The translations under genes were made by a program, and so were the position numbers. The notes under the pieces were generated by a model. It worked only from the letters and a program-made list of their open reading frames with translations. It did not search any database and had not been told where the DNA came from. From Rikenellaceae bacterium (GTDB lineage Bacteria; Bacteroidota; Bacteroidia; Bacteroidales; Rikenellaceae), in assembly GCA_020859875.1 (NCBI GenBank), contig JAJBVJ010000056.1:1-5782 (forward strand): a DNA stretch of 5,782 nt, read 5' to 3'. Below, piece after piece: positions 1 through 5,629 of this stretch (positions are counted from its first letter, which is position 1; each line of letters starts with the position of its first letter).

Positions 1-702
1 CAAGCCGCATCCGCTGTTCATCCCCCACCGCGCGACCTCTTCGAGGCTTCCGCCCTGTGCCCCCACTCCGGGAACCAGAAGGAAATGGCCGGGAACGATC
101 CGGCGGACGGATCGGAGCATTTCGGCCCGGGTGGCCCCCACCACATACATCGTATTGTCCGCCGAGCCCCACGCGCGCGAGGTCTCGAGGACTTTTTCAT
201 ACAACATCCGCCCGTTGTCGAGCCGTAGGGTTTCGAAGTCGCCGGCACTCGGGTTGGAAGTGAGCGCCAGCAGGACGGCCCATTTGTCTTCGTAACCGAG
301 GAAGGGCTCTACGGTGTCCCGCCCCATGTAGGGTGAAAGAGTGACGGCATCGACCAGGTCGTCCTCGAAGAATGCTCGGGCGTACATTCCGGAGGTGTTG
401 CCAATATCGCCGCGCTTGGCGTCGGCGATAATAAAGATGTCGGGATGGTTTGCACGTATGTAACGGCACGTTTTGGCGAAGCTCTCCCAACCCGCGGCCC
501 CATTCTCTTCGTAAAAAGCGAGGTTCGGCTTGTAGCAGACGGCATATCGGGCCGTTGCATCGACTATCGCTTTGTTGAATTCGAATTGGGAATCGGGCGC
601 ATTTTGGAGGCAGTCCGGAATCTTGCGGAAGTCGGAATCGAGCCCGACGCACAGGAAACTCCTCTTTTTTAAAATGACCTCGGTCAGTTGTTTCGCCGTC
701 AT
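1..702 (-). CDS. pyrF: Orotidine 5'-phosphate decarboxylase, type 2 (3' end outside window)
   Basis: This enzyme decarboxylates orotidine 5'-monophosphate to UMP, the last step of de novo pyrimidine synthesis, in the cytoplasm. The frame is open from the ATG at 702 to the window edge and gives 234 residues. Visible family motifs are VGLD (19-22), YKPN (57-60), the catalytic DAKRGDIGNTS (94-104, catalytic lysine Lys96) and the phosphate-binding VPGVGAQGG (210-218). The spacing and the DAKRGDIGNTS wording fit the longer type 2 family (about 270-280 residues in my knowledge) rather than the E. coli type, so roughly 40 C-terminal residues should lie beyond the left edge. The ATG sits 9 nt after the stop of the CHAP gene, with no Shine-Dalgarno sequence, which suggests it is the downstream gene of the prfA transcript. 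No frameshift or motif loss is seen in the visible part. Confidence 0.95.
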   Translation of the reverse strand, partial: MTAKQLTEVILKKRSFLCVGLDSDFRKIPDCLQNAPDSQFEFNKAIVDATARYAVCYKPNLAFYEENGAAGWESFAKTCRYIRANHPDIFIIADAKRGDIGNTSGMYARAFFEDDLVDAVTLSPYMGRDTVEPFLGYEDKWAVLLALTSNPSAGDFETLRLDNGRMLYEKVLETSRAWGSADNTMYVVGATRAEMLRSVRRIVPGHFLLVPGVGAQGGSLEEVARWGMNSGCGL

Positions 703-711
703 AGTCGTTAC

Positions 712-1332
712 TTATTTGTTATTCATCCGGAGCCAGCCCTGCACCCGTCTGTTTTTTATGTGAAATTTGCCTTTTAAATTATCAAGTTCCAATATTTCCC
801 TCGACCCGTTCTTCCTTCCCGAATTTTGCTGGACGATTTCGACCCACCCGCATCCGACCTCAGAAATTACCGCCACATGTCCGTAGGGGTTAAAAACCGA
901 CGGGCCTAAAACGATAATATCGCCTTTTTGCGGAGAATGGGAAGAGCCGTTTCGGAATTGAACCAGCCCGCGTCCGGGGTTATTTTGTCCGTCTTCGAGG
1001 CGGGGGTCGAAAAAATGTTTTGCGTGGCCGTAAGTGTCGCTCATCCGATGGCCATAGTGGTAAAGATAGTACCTTTTTACAAACTCTACGCACTGGTATT
1101 TGAGTCCTACATTGTAACCGTCTGGGGTGGTGTCGCGGCCATAACTTGCCCAAACCGGACCGTTATTGTATACGTATACCCCATCGAGGCTGTCGATAAT
1201 AACCCCCGGGTGTTCCCCCGTGAAGTTTATCCGCGGAAGGGTAAACAGTGCAAGAAGTGCAACCAGGGGGAGCGAAAGGAAAGAATATACGGGCCGTAGA
1301 ACCGCTTTTTTATCTGGTCGGGGCCGGTACAT
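712..1332 (-). CDS. Membrane-anchored CHAP-domain amidase/peptidase
   Basis: This is a 206-residue protein with a short basic N-terminus, one hydrophobic segment (about residues 15-33) and then a CHAP domain (about 55-180). CHAP domains are cysteine-dependent amidohydrolases that often cut peptidoglycan peptides or amide bonds. The likely nucleophile is Cys81 in YQCVEFVKR and the general base His152 in NPYGHVAVI. The third active-site position falls near VEIVQQN (164-170), where related amidases often have Glu or Asn; here Gln168 or Asn170 would have to serve. No lipobox cysteine follows the hydrophobic segment, so it is probably a signal anchor or uncleaved signal peptide with the domain outside the cytoplasm. 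It lies 28 nt after prfA and 9 nt before pyrF and is probably co-transcribed with both. Three 60-nt lines counted by hand (781, 1021, 1141) give 45-48% GC, below the neighbouring genes. The fold is clear; the substrate is unknown. Confidence 0.88.
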   Translation of the reverse strand: MYRPRPDKKAVLRPVYSFLSLPLVALLALFTLPRINFTGEHPGVIIDSLDGVYVYNNGPVWASYGRDTTPDGYNVGLKYQCVEFVKRYYLYHYGHRMSDTYGHAKHFFDPRLEDGQNNPGRGLVQFRNGSSHSPQKGDIIVLGPSVFNPYGHVAVISEVGCGWVEIVQQNSGRKNGSREILELDNLKGKFHIKNRRVQGWLRMNNK

Positions 1333-1360
1333 GCAGCTGTTTCTATTCGGTCGTGGTTAA

Positions 1361-2449
1361 TTATCCGAGTTCGCTCTCTTTGAGCCTTTCGGTATTCTCG
1401 GCTACGATCAGTTTGTCGATCACGTCCTGGATGTCGCCGTCCATAAATGCGGAGAGGTTATAGACGGTGTAGTTGATTCGGTGGTCGGTGATGCGCCCCT
1501 GCGGATAGTTGTAGGTGCGTATCTTGGCCGAACGGTCGCCGGTGGAGACCATCGTCTTGCGCTTGCCGGAAATCTCGTCGAGGTACTTCGAGTATTCGAG
1601 GTTGAATATCCTGGTGCGTAGCTCTTCGAGGGCCTTGTCGAAATTCTTTAACTGCGACTTCTGATCCTGGCACTGCACGACGATGCCCGTGGGAATATGG
1701 GTGAGCCTTACGGCCGAGTAGGTGGTGTTCACCGACTGGCCTCCGGGCCCGGATGAGCAGTAGGTATCTTTGCGGATGTCGTTCATATTCAGCTCGATGT
1801 CGAACTCCTCGGCTTCGGGCAGCACGGCCACCGATGCGGCCGAGGTGTGGACGCGGCCCTGGGTCTCGGTCTGCGGGACGCGCTGAACGCGGTGCACGCC
1901 CGATTCATATTTCAGGGTGCCGTATACGCTGTCGCCCGTCACTTTCAGGACGACCTCCTTGAAACCGCCCGAGGCCCCTTCGCTGATGTTGTTGATCTCG
2001 TACCTCCACCCTTTCCGCTCGATATACTTGGTGTACATACGGAACAGGTCGCCGGCGAAGATGGCCGCCTCGTCTCCCCCCGTACCGCCGCGGATCTCGA
2101 GGATGGCGTTCTTTTCGTCCTGTGGATCTTTCGGGATCAAAAGAAGCTTTATCTGCTCTTCGAGCCCGGCGATGGCCGGTTCGAGTTCCGCGATCTCCCC
2201 GCGGGCCATTTCGCGCATCTCTTCGTCCTTTTCGCTGGAGAGGATGGCTTTGGCTTCCTGGAGATTCGCCGCAAATGTGCGGTATTTTTCGCTCGCCTCG
2301 ATGATCGGCTGGAGTTCCTTATACTCCTTGTTGAGGGACACAAAGCGCTTCATATCCCCGATAATCTCGGGGTCGGTCATCTGCTGCCCGATCTCCTCGT
2401 ATTTGAGTTTTAGCCCGTCGAGACGGGCCAGTATAGAATTGTCTGCCAT
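1361..2449 (-). CDS. prfA: Peptide chain release factor 1 (RF1)
   Basis: RF1 recognises UAA and UAG in the ribosomal A site and triggers hydrolysis of peptidyl-tRNA. The 362-residue length is normal. The order is a helical N-terminal domain (1-105), the conserved GGTGGDEAAIFAGDL stretch (121-135), the stop-codon-reading tripeptide region HRVQRVPQT (186-194; P-Q-T fits the PxT of RF1, not the SPF of RF2), and the GGQ loop in CSSGPGGQSVNTT (231-243). Gln238 is the residue methylated by PrmC in this family. No in-frame programmed-frameshift stop of the RF2 type is present. The ATG at 2449 is preceded by an A/T-rich stretch and no Shine-Dalgarno sequence, usual for Bacteroidota. It is first in a leftward group with the CHAP gene and pyrF. 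Two identical promoter-like boxes lie just upstream. Confidence 0.98.
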   Translation of the reverse strand: MADNSILARLDGLKLKYEEIGQQMTDPEIIGDMKRFVSLNKEYKELQPIIEASEKYRTFAANLQEAKAILSSEKDEEMREMARGEIAELEPAIAGLEEQIKLLLIPKDPQDEKNAILEIRGGTGGDEAAIFAGDLFRMYTKYIERKGWRYEINNISEGASGGFKEVVLKVTGDSVYGTLKYESGVHRVQRVPQTETQGRVHTSAASVAVLPEAEEFDIELNMNDIRKDTYCSSGPGGQSVNTTYSAVRLTHIPTGIVVQCQDQKSQLKNFDKALEELRTRIFNLEYSKYLDEISGKRKTMVSTGDRSAKIRTYNYPQGRITDHRINYTVYNLSAFMDGDIQDVIDKLIVAENTERLKESELG

Positions 2450-2464
2450 AATATTTTACGATAA

Positions 2465-2558
2465 TCTGCAAAGATAGTGAAAGCCGAGGGCAATCGAAAG
2501 CAAACTCGTTTGCGGAAAGTTTGTCCGTACCGCATCCTATCTTCTGCAAAGATAGTGA
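2465..2558. repeat. 16-bp direct repeat carrying both prfA promoter boxes
   Basis: TCTGCAAAGATAGTGA occurs identically at 2465-2480 and 2543-2558, 78 nt apart. Each copy holds the leftward TATCTTTG box plus the flanking GCAGA. The identity beyond the eight consensus bases suggests either a duplication or a longer shared promoter or start-site element. Confidence 0.85.
2469..2504 (-). promoter_or_regulatory. Proximal prfA promoter candidate (P1)
   Basis: Read leftward, the box TATCTTTG (2476 down to 2469) matches the Bacteroidota -7 consensus TAnnTTTG exactly. For the -33 box TTTG there is an exact match 24 nt upstream (2504-2501) and a TTTC 19 nt upstream (2499-2496). A transcript would start near 2463, giving a leader of about 14 nt before the prfA ATG. 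The box is certain; its use is inferred. Confidence 0.6.
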
Positions 2559-2580
2559 TATTCATCGGGATTTTTTCAAA
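2547..2580 (-). promoter_or_regulatory. Distal prfA promoter candidate (P2)
   Basis: This is a second exact leftward TATCTTTG box (2554 down to 2547), with TTTG at 2580-2577 after a 22-nt spacer, close to the Bacteroidota promoter layout. It would start a prfA transcript near 2541 with a leader of about 92 nt. It lies within the second copy of a 16-bp repeat shared with P1, which suggests a duplicated promoter. Confidence 0.5.
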
Positions 2581-2581
2581 G

Positions 2582-2608
2582 CCCGAAGGGTCGGGCCTTC
2601 GGCGCCCG
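2582..2608. repeat. Overlapping inverted repeats upstream of P2
   Basis: Three pairings compete for the same bases: CCGAAGG (2583-2589) with CCTTCGG (2596-2602), CCCGA (2582-2586) with TCGGG (2591-2595), and CGGGC (2592-2596) with GCCCG (2604-2608). No U-tract follows in either direction beyond TTT. The cluster ends two bases before the possible -33 box of P2, so a protein-binding site for prfA regulation is possible, as is a weak back-up terminator for leftward transcripts. The function is not determined. Confidence 0.5.
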
Positions 2609-2696
2609 GTTTGAATCCCAATCCTAAATAATTCCCTATTTCGGCAAAACCGAAGCTATCCGCCCGCCGTTGTCGACCACGACCTGTCTGCACAAT

Positions 2697-2724
2697 AAAA
2701 AAGCGGCTCCGGGGGAGGAACCGC
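2697..2724 (-). terminator. Intrinsic terminator, leftward, with no protein gene upstream
   Basis: In the leftward RNA, GCGGUUCC (2724-2717) pairs with GGAGCCGC (2710-2703) around a 6-nt loop UCCCCC, with one G-U wobble, followed directly by UUUUUU (2702-2697). Read rightward, the same wobble becomes a C-A mismatch and no U-run follows, so the orientation is leftward. The prfA group starts further left, so the terminator does not end any annotated gene. It must stop a transcript that begins inside the gap or leftward antisense transcription from xseA. Confidence 0.8.
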
Positions 2725-2841
2725 CATTTGTTGATAGGGGTTATATAAATATTATACTATGGATATATATTTCTTTTTCGCGGGTGAAATCCGTAACTTT
2801 AACGCCGGATTTCGGTCGACTGGTGTAACCTGCCTTTTTCG
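2697..2841 (-). ncRNA. Candidate small RNA or attenuated leader (about 145 nt)
   Basis: The segment is bounded upstream by a leftward TACATTTG box (2854-2847) and downstream by a strong leftward terminator. Inside, GAAATCCG (2786-2793) and CGGATTTC (2806-2813) form a perfect 8-bp stem with a 12-nt loop, and an A/U-rich stretch (about 2738-2775) links it to the terminator hairpin. There is no open frame with coding character: the only ATG-led frame (start at 2728) runs straight into the terminator stem. It does not match what I know of tRNA, tmRNA, SRP RNA or 6S RNA. The alternative is a conditional leader of prfA, with the terminator as an attenuator. Boundaries are inferred. Confidence 0.4.
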
Positions 2842-2846
2842 TTATA

Positions 2847-2874
2847 CAAATGTAGAGGTTGGTCGATTCACAAA
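2847..2874 (-). promoter_or_regulatory. Leftward promoter candidate for the orphan transcript
   Basis: TACATTTG, read from 2854 to 2847, fits TAnnTTTG exactly. The nearest upstream TTTG (2874-2871) is only 16 nt away, shorter than the usual 19-21, but it lies at the end of a T-run that also offers TTTT at the normal distance. With the two prfA boxes it is one of only three exact matches I found in the gap, all leftward. Confidence 0.4.
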
Positions 2875-2885
2875 AAAACAGGAAA

Positions 2886-2915
2886 TTTGAAATACCCCCT
2901 TTTGAGGTAAAATTG
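2886..2915 (+). promoter_or_regulatory. Weak xseA promoter candidate
   Basis: TTTG (2886-2889), an 18-nt spacer and TAAAATTG (2908-2915) resemble a Bacteroidota promoter with one mismatch in the -7 box. It would start transcription near 2922 and leave a leader of about 77 nt before the TTG start of xseA. No exact rightward TAnnTTTG box was found in the gap, so this is the best available guess. Confidence 0.3.
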
Positions 2916-2998
2916 TGAAAAGAAATAGAAAAATTGTTAAAACGATATTCGAATTATCCCTTATTTTACCGCCGAAATACCTCTAAAACCCGCTTTCA

Positions 2999-4312
2999 TT
3001 GTCCGTCACCCGACATATTCCCCTCAGCAAACTGCAATCCCTGATCCGCCGCCGCCTCGAGGAGGCGATGCCGCTGCCCTGCTGGGTCACGGCCGAGATC
3101 AGCGAACTAAAAGTAAATTATTCGGGCCACTGCTATATGGAGCTGGTGGAGAAGGGCGGCGACAACGGGATCCCGTGCGCCAGGGCGCAGGCGGTAGTAT
3201 GGAGAAACTCCTTCGGGATGATCTCCTCCTATTTCAAAAGTGAGACGGGCATCGAGCTGGGCCCCGGGCTGAATGTGCTCCTGAAGGTGTCGGTGAGCTA
3301 TCACGAGCTTTACGGCCTTTCGCTGGTGGTCTCGGATGTAGACCCCCTCTACACGGTTGGCGACCTCGAACGCCAGCGGCAGAAGACGATTAAGCGGCTC
3401 CACAACGAGGGTGTTTTCGATATGAACCGGGCGCTGCCCCTGCCCGTAGTTTTGCAGCGGATCGCCGTGGTATCGTCGCGGGGTGCCGCCGGGTATCAGG
3501 ATTTTATGAACGAACTCGCCGCTTCGCCCTTCCGGTTCGAGGTGGAACTCTTCGACTCCTACATGCAGGGCCACGGCACGGAGGATTCGGTGATCGACGC
3601 GCTGGGAAAGATATGCGAGCGGACGGAGGAGTTCGACGCGGTTGTAATTATCCGCGGCGGGGGCTCGCAAAGCGACCTTGCCGCTTTCGATTCTTACCGC
3701 CTGTGCTGCCACATTGCCCAGTTCCCACTGCCGGTGATAACCGGCATAGGCCACGATAAAGACCAGAGTATAGCCGACATGGTGGCGGCGGTTCCACTGA
3801 AAACTCCTACGGCCGTAGCCGGCTGCCTGGTCGACTCCCTCGAGCGGGTAGATGCGTGGCTCGAGTCGGCGGTGGGTGAACTTTTGCAGAATGCGGCGGG
3901 GATTTTGGAATGTGGCCAAAGGAGGGTGCGTGAAGCGGCTATCCGCCTCGCGCAGGCGGCCGGCGGCCTGACCCGCACCGTAGACATGCGCCTGGAAAGG
4001 CTCGGTGCGGCACTCGAAAGGCAGGCCACCTCGAAAGTCACCCGGGAGCGTTACGGTGTCGAAAAGCTGGAAGAGGCCCTTAAAACCAAATCCCGCAACC
4101 GGTTGGCATCCGAAGATATGCGCCTTCGCGCGGCCCGGCAGACGGTCGAGGGGCGTGACCCGCAGAGGATAATGGCCCTCGGTTTCGCGGTGGTGCGCAT
4201 CGGCGGGAAGGTGCTCACGGAGGCATCCCGTGCCGCCACCGGGGATGTTCTCGATATAACCCTCTCTTCGGGGAGGCTGTCGGCAAGGGTCGAAGAAGCG
4301 GAAAAACAATGA
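2999..4312 (+). CDS. xseA: Exodeoxyribonuclease VII large subunit, TTG start
   Basis: XseA is the catalytic subunit of exonuclease VII, which degrades single-stranded DNA from both ends to short oligonucleotides in repair. The product has 437 residues, normal for the family. An N-terminal OB-fold (about 5-112) contains WVTAEISELKVNYSGHCYMEL, given here as two parts (29-40 and 41-49). The catalytic domain (about 125-330) shows AVVSSRGAAGYQDF (156-169), VVIIRGGGSQSDLAAFD (215-231) and ITGIGHDKDQSIADMVA (247-263). A long helical stretch follows, then the C-terminal DPQRIMALGFAVVR (387-400). The frame has a TAA at 2984-2986, and the only start codon between it and the conserved N-terminus is the TTG at 2999; the next ATG (3068) would remove conserved OB-fold residues. 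No Shine-Dalgarno sequence is seen. xseB follows after 4 nt. Confidence 0.96.
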   Translation: MSVTRHIPLSKLQSLIRRRLEEAMPLPCWVTAEISELKVNYSGHCYMELVEKGGDNGIPCARAQAVVWRNSFGMISSYFKSETGIELGPGLNVLLKVSVSYHELYGLSLVVSDVDPLYTVGDLERQRQKTIKRLHNEGVFDMNRALPLPVVLQRIAVVSSRGAAGYQDFMNELAASPFRFEVELFDSYMQGHGTEDSVIDALGKICERTEEFDAVVIIRGGGSQSDLAAFDSYRLCCHIAQFPLPVITGIGHDKDQSIADMVAAVPLKTPTAVAGCLVDSLERVDAWLESAVGELLQNAAGILECGQRRVREAAIRLAQAAGGLTRTVDMRLERLGAALERQATSKVTRERYGVEKLEEALKTKSRNRLASEDMRLRAARQTVEGRDPQRIMALGFAVVRIGGKVLTEASRAATGDVLDITLSSGRLSARVEEAEKQ

Positions 4313-4316
4313 TATA

Positions 4317-4514
4317 ATGGAAAAAGAGGAAAAAACCTACGGCGAGGCGATCGCCGAGATCGAGGCGATACTGGAAAAGTTCGACGACGAGCAGTTCGAC
4401 ATCGACACCCTCGCCGGACAGGTGAAACGGGCCACGGAACTGATCCGCATCTGCCGCCAGAAACTGCGCAAAGCCGAGGAGGAGGTCTCGAAAGTGCTAA
4501 AGGACAGCAAATGA
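4317..4514 (+). CDS. xseB: Exodeoxyribonuclease VII small subunit
   Basis: XseB is the small helical subunit that binds along the extended helices of XseA and is needed for exonuclease VII activity. The 65-residue product fits the family in length and pattern: TYGEAIAEIEAILEKFDDEQ (7-26) as the first helix, a short turn DIDTLAGQV, then a second charged helix with ELIRICRQKLRKAEEEV (41-57). The ATG comes 4 nt after the xseA TGA, so translational coupling is likely, and its own stop overlaps the start of the methyltransferase gene. Confidence 0.94.
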   Translation: MEKEEKTYGEAIAEIEAILEKFDDEQFDIDTLAGQVKRATELIRICRQKLRKAEEEVSKVLKDSK

Positions 4515-5302
4515 AAAAAGCCGTACGGTACCTGCTGAACCGTATTCCCCGGCGAACCCTGCAACAGTTCGTCCACCGGATAACGCCCCTGGCCGCCCTG
4601 GTCTATTCCGGCAGCCGCTACCGCTGCCCCGTTTGCGGCCGCGGGCTGCGCAAGATGCTGCCCTACGGATATTCCATCGTCCGCAGTAACGCCCTGTGCC
4701 CCTCGTGCCTTTCCCTGGAAAGACACAGGCTGATGTGGGTCTTCCTCAGACGCGAAACCCCATTTTTCCGTACCGCCCCCCTTACCCTGCATATTGCTCC
4801 CGAGAGATGTTTTATTAAAAAGTTCGAAAAGCAGCTGGGGGAACTATATATTACGGGCGACCTGGAAAGCCCCCTTGCCAAGGTCAAATTCGACGTCGAG
4901 GCCATACCTTTCGGGGACGACACGTTCGAAGTGATTTTCTGCAACCATATCCTCGAGCATGTCCGGGACGACCGCCGGGCCATGCGTGAGCTTTACCGCG
5001 TAATGAAACCCGGGGGTTGGGGGATATTTCTTTCACCGGTGGTGCGCGGGCTCGACCACACAAGGGAGGACCCGTCGATCGACACCCCCGAAAAACGGTA
5101 CGAGGCCTACGGCCAGGCCGACCACATGCGAGAATACGGGGAGGATTACCCCGAGAGGCTCCATGAGGCCGGATTCGAGGTCGACGCGATAGACTACGCC
5201 CGGACTCTCCCCCCGGAAGAGGTCGGCCATTACCTCCTCGGGGACGATACGATCTATCTGGTGCACAAGTCCGACATGGCCCCCGCCGAAGGAGGGATAT
5301 AA
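4511..5302 (+). CDS. Zinc-ribbon class I SAM-dependent methyltransferase, substrate unknown
   Basis: This is a 263-residue protein with an N-terminal four-cysteine zinc ribbon: CPVC (39-42) and CPSC (63-66), followed by SLERHRLMW (68-76). A Rossmann-type methyltransferase domain (about 90-235) follows. Its SAM-binding motif I reads TLHIAPERC (92-100) instead of a glycine-rich loop; the acidic segment is ITGDLES (114-120), and the body carries FCNHILEHVRDD (143-154) and MRELYRVMKPGGWGIFLSP (158-176). This combination (CPxC, CPSC-SLERHR, LHxAPE, NHxLEH, KPGGW) is one I recognise as a widespread methyltransferase family without an assigned substrate. It differs from RlmA-type rRNA methyltransferases. 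The ATG overlaps the xseB TGA (ATGA), so it is translated from the xseAB message. A link to DNA metabolism rests on position only. Confidence 0.85.
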   Translation: MKKAVRYLLNRIPRRTLQQFVHRITPLAALVYSGSRYRCPVCGRGLRKMLPYGYSIVRSNALCPSCLSLERHRLMWVFLRRETPFFRTAPLTLHIAPERCFIKKFEKQLGELYITGDLESPLAKVKFDVEAIPFGDDTFEVIFCNHILEHVRDDRRAMRELYRVMKPGGWGIFLSPVVRGLDHTREDPSIDTPEKRYEAYGQADHMREYGEDYPERLHEAGFEVDAIDYARTLPPEEVGHYLLGDDTIYLVHKSDMAPAEGGI

Positions 5303-5334
5303 ACTGATTCCGCTATTTTCCCGATTGGACGCAT

Positions 5335-5349
5335 AATGGATCCATTTTT
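5335..5349 (+). terminator. Weak terminator candidate after the methyltransferase gene
   Basis: The 12-bp palindrome AATGGATCCATT (5335-5346) is followed by Ts to 5349 and begins 33 nt after the methyltransferase stop. The position and T-run suit a transcript end, but the stem can only be about 4 bp around GATC and is A/T-rich, so it would be weak. It is the only terminator-like site close to the gene end. Confidence 0.25.
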
Positions 5350-5533
5350 AGAGTTTTCCCCGCTCCACCGTAGGGCCACCCCTTCCGGCGGCCTCTTTCC
5401 GGTTTAGCGCCTCCGGCGCCCGGCCTTAACTTTCCCATGCGGGCGGTTTTATCAACCGGCTCGCCTATCAAGTGCAAGGTTCTTTCCTTCCCTACTTTTT
5501 CCTTGATGAAACCGACGAACGAACTGACGAATG

Positions 5534-5576
5534 AGCGAGGGCAAAAGGAGCCTCGCTTCAATTTTGCCGGGCGAGG
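5534..5576 (+). repeat. Mutually exclusive inverted repeats
   Basis: AGCGAGG (5534-5540) pairs with CCTCGCT (5551-5557). The same right arm, as CCTCGC (5551-5556), also pairs with GCGAGG (5571-5576). A third pair, GGCAAAA (5540-5546) with TTTTGCC (5562-5568), crosses these. All arms are perfect complements. A transcript could therefore take alternative folds. Confidence 0.55.
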
Positions 5577-5602
5577 AGGAAGATTTGACGCTGCGAGCGA
5601 GA

Positions 5603-5629
5603 CCAGAGCGTGCTTTGCACAGGCTCTGG
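5603..5629 (+). repeat. Strong 11-bp hairpin with a 2-nt bulge
   Basis: CCAGAGC (5603-5609) pairs with GCTCTGG (5623-5629), and inside it GTGC (5610-5613) pairs with GCAC (5617-5620) around a TTT loop; AG (5621-5622) is the only unpaired bulge. It has no T-run on either side, so it is not an intrinsic terminator. It is the most stable single hairpin in the right-hand segment. Confidence 0.65.

Larger units (their letters stand above)
2450..2998. other. Divergent intergenic region between prfA and xseA (549 nt)
   Basis: No supportable protein gene lies here on either strand. From left to right it holds two leftward promoter-like boxes for prfA, a cluster of overlapping inverted repeats (2582-2608), a small hairpin with arms TTCGG and CCGAA (2640-2654), a strong leftward intrinsic terminator (2697-2724), a perfect 8-bp inverted repeat (2786-2813), a third leftward promoter-like box (2847-2854), and an A/T-rich stretch leading to xseA. 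The gap is long for two simple divergent promoters, which is consistent with an extra transcription unit inside it. Confidence 0.85.

Noticed and set aside
197..652. Minus-strand frame of 151 codons at the left end
   Set aside because: It is an out-of-frame reading of pyrF, whose true frame shows the DAKRGD and VPGVGAQGG motifs without interruption.
1847..2477. Two rightward frames of 186-188 codons antisense to prfA
   Set aside because: Both lie opposite a perfectly conserved RF1 and show no motif of their own; they are mirror frames of a GC-rich gene.
2603..2625. T-loop-like GGTTTGAATCCC suggesting a tRNA
   Set aside because: The bases on both sides do not pair as a T-stem, and no acceptor, D or anticodon arm can be built around it on the plus strand.
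3107..4309. Leftward frame of 400 codons antisense to xseA
   Set aside because: XseA is intact with all its motifs on the plus strand. The antisense product has no recognisable domain, and its length follows from codon bias.
4511..5302. Assignment of the methyltransferase as RlmA, an rRNA guanine methyltransferase that also has an N-terminal zinc ribbon
   Set aside because: The cysteine spacing, the SLERHR segment after the second cysteine pair and the LHIAPER motif I fit a different family.
5407..5419. GCGCC-TCC-GGCGC hairpin as the terminator of the xseAB transcript
   Set aside because: The stem is only 5 bp and no T-run follows, and it lies more than 100 nt after the last gene.
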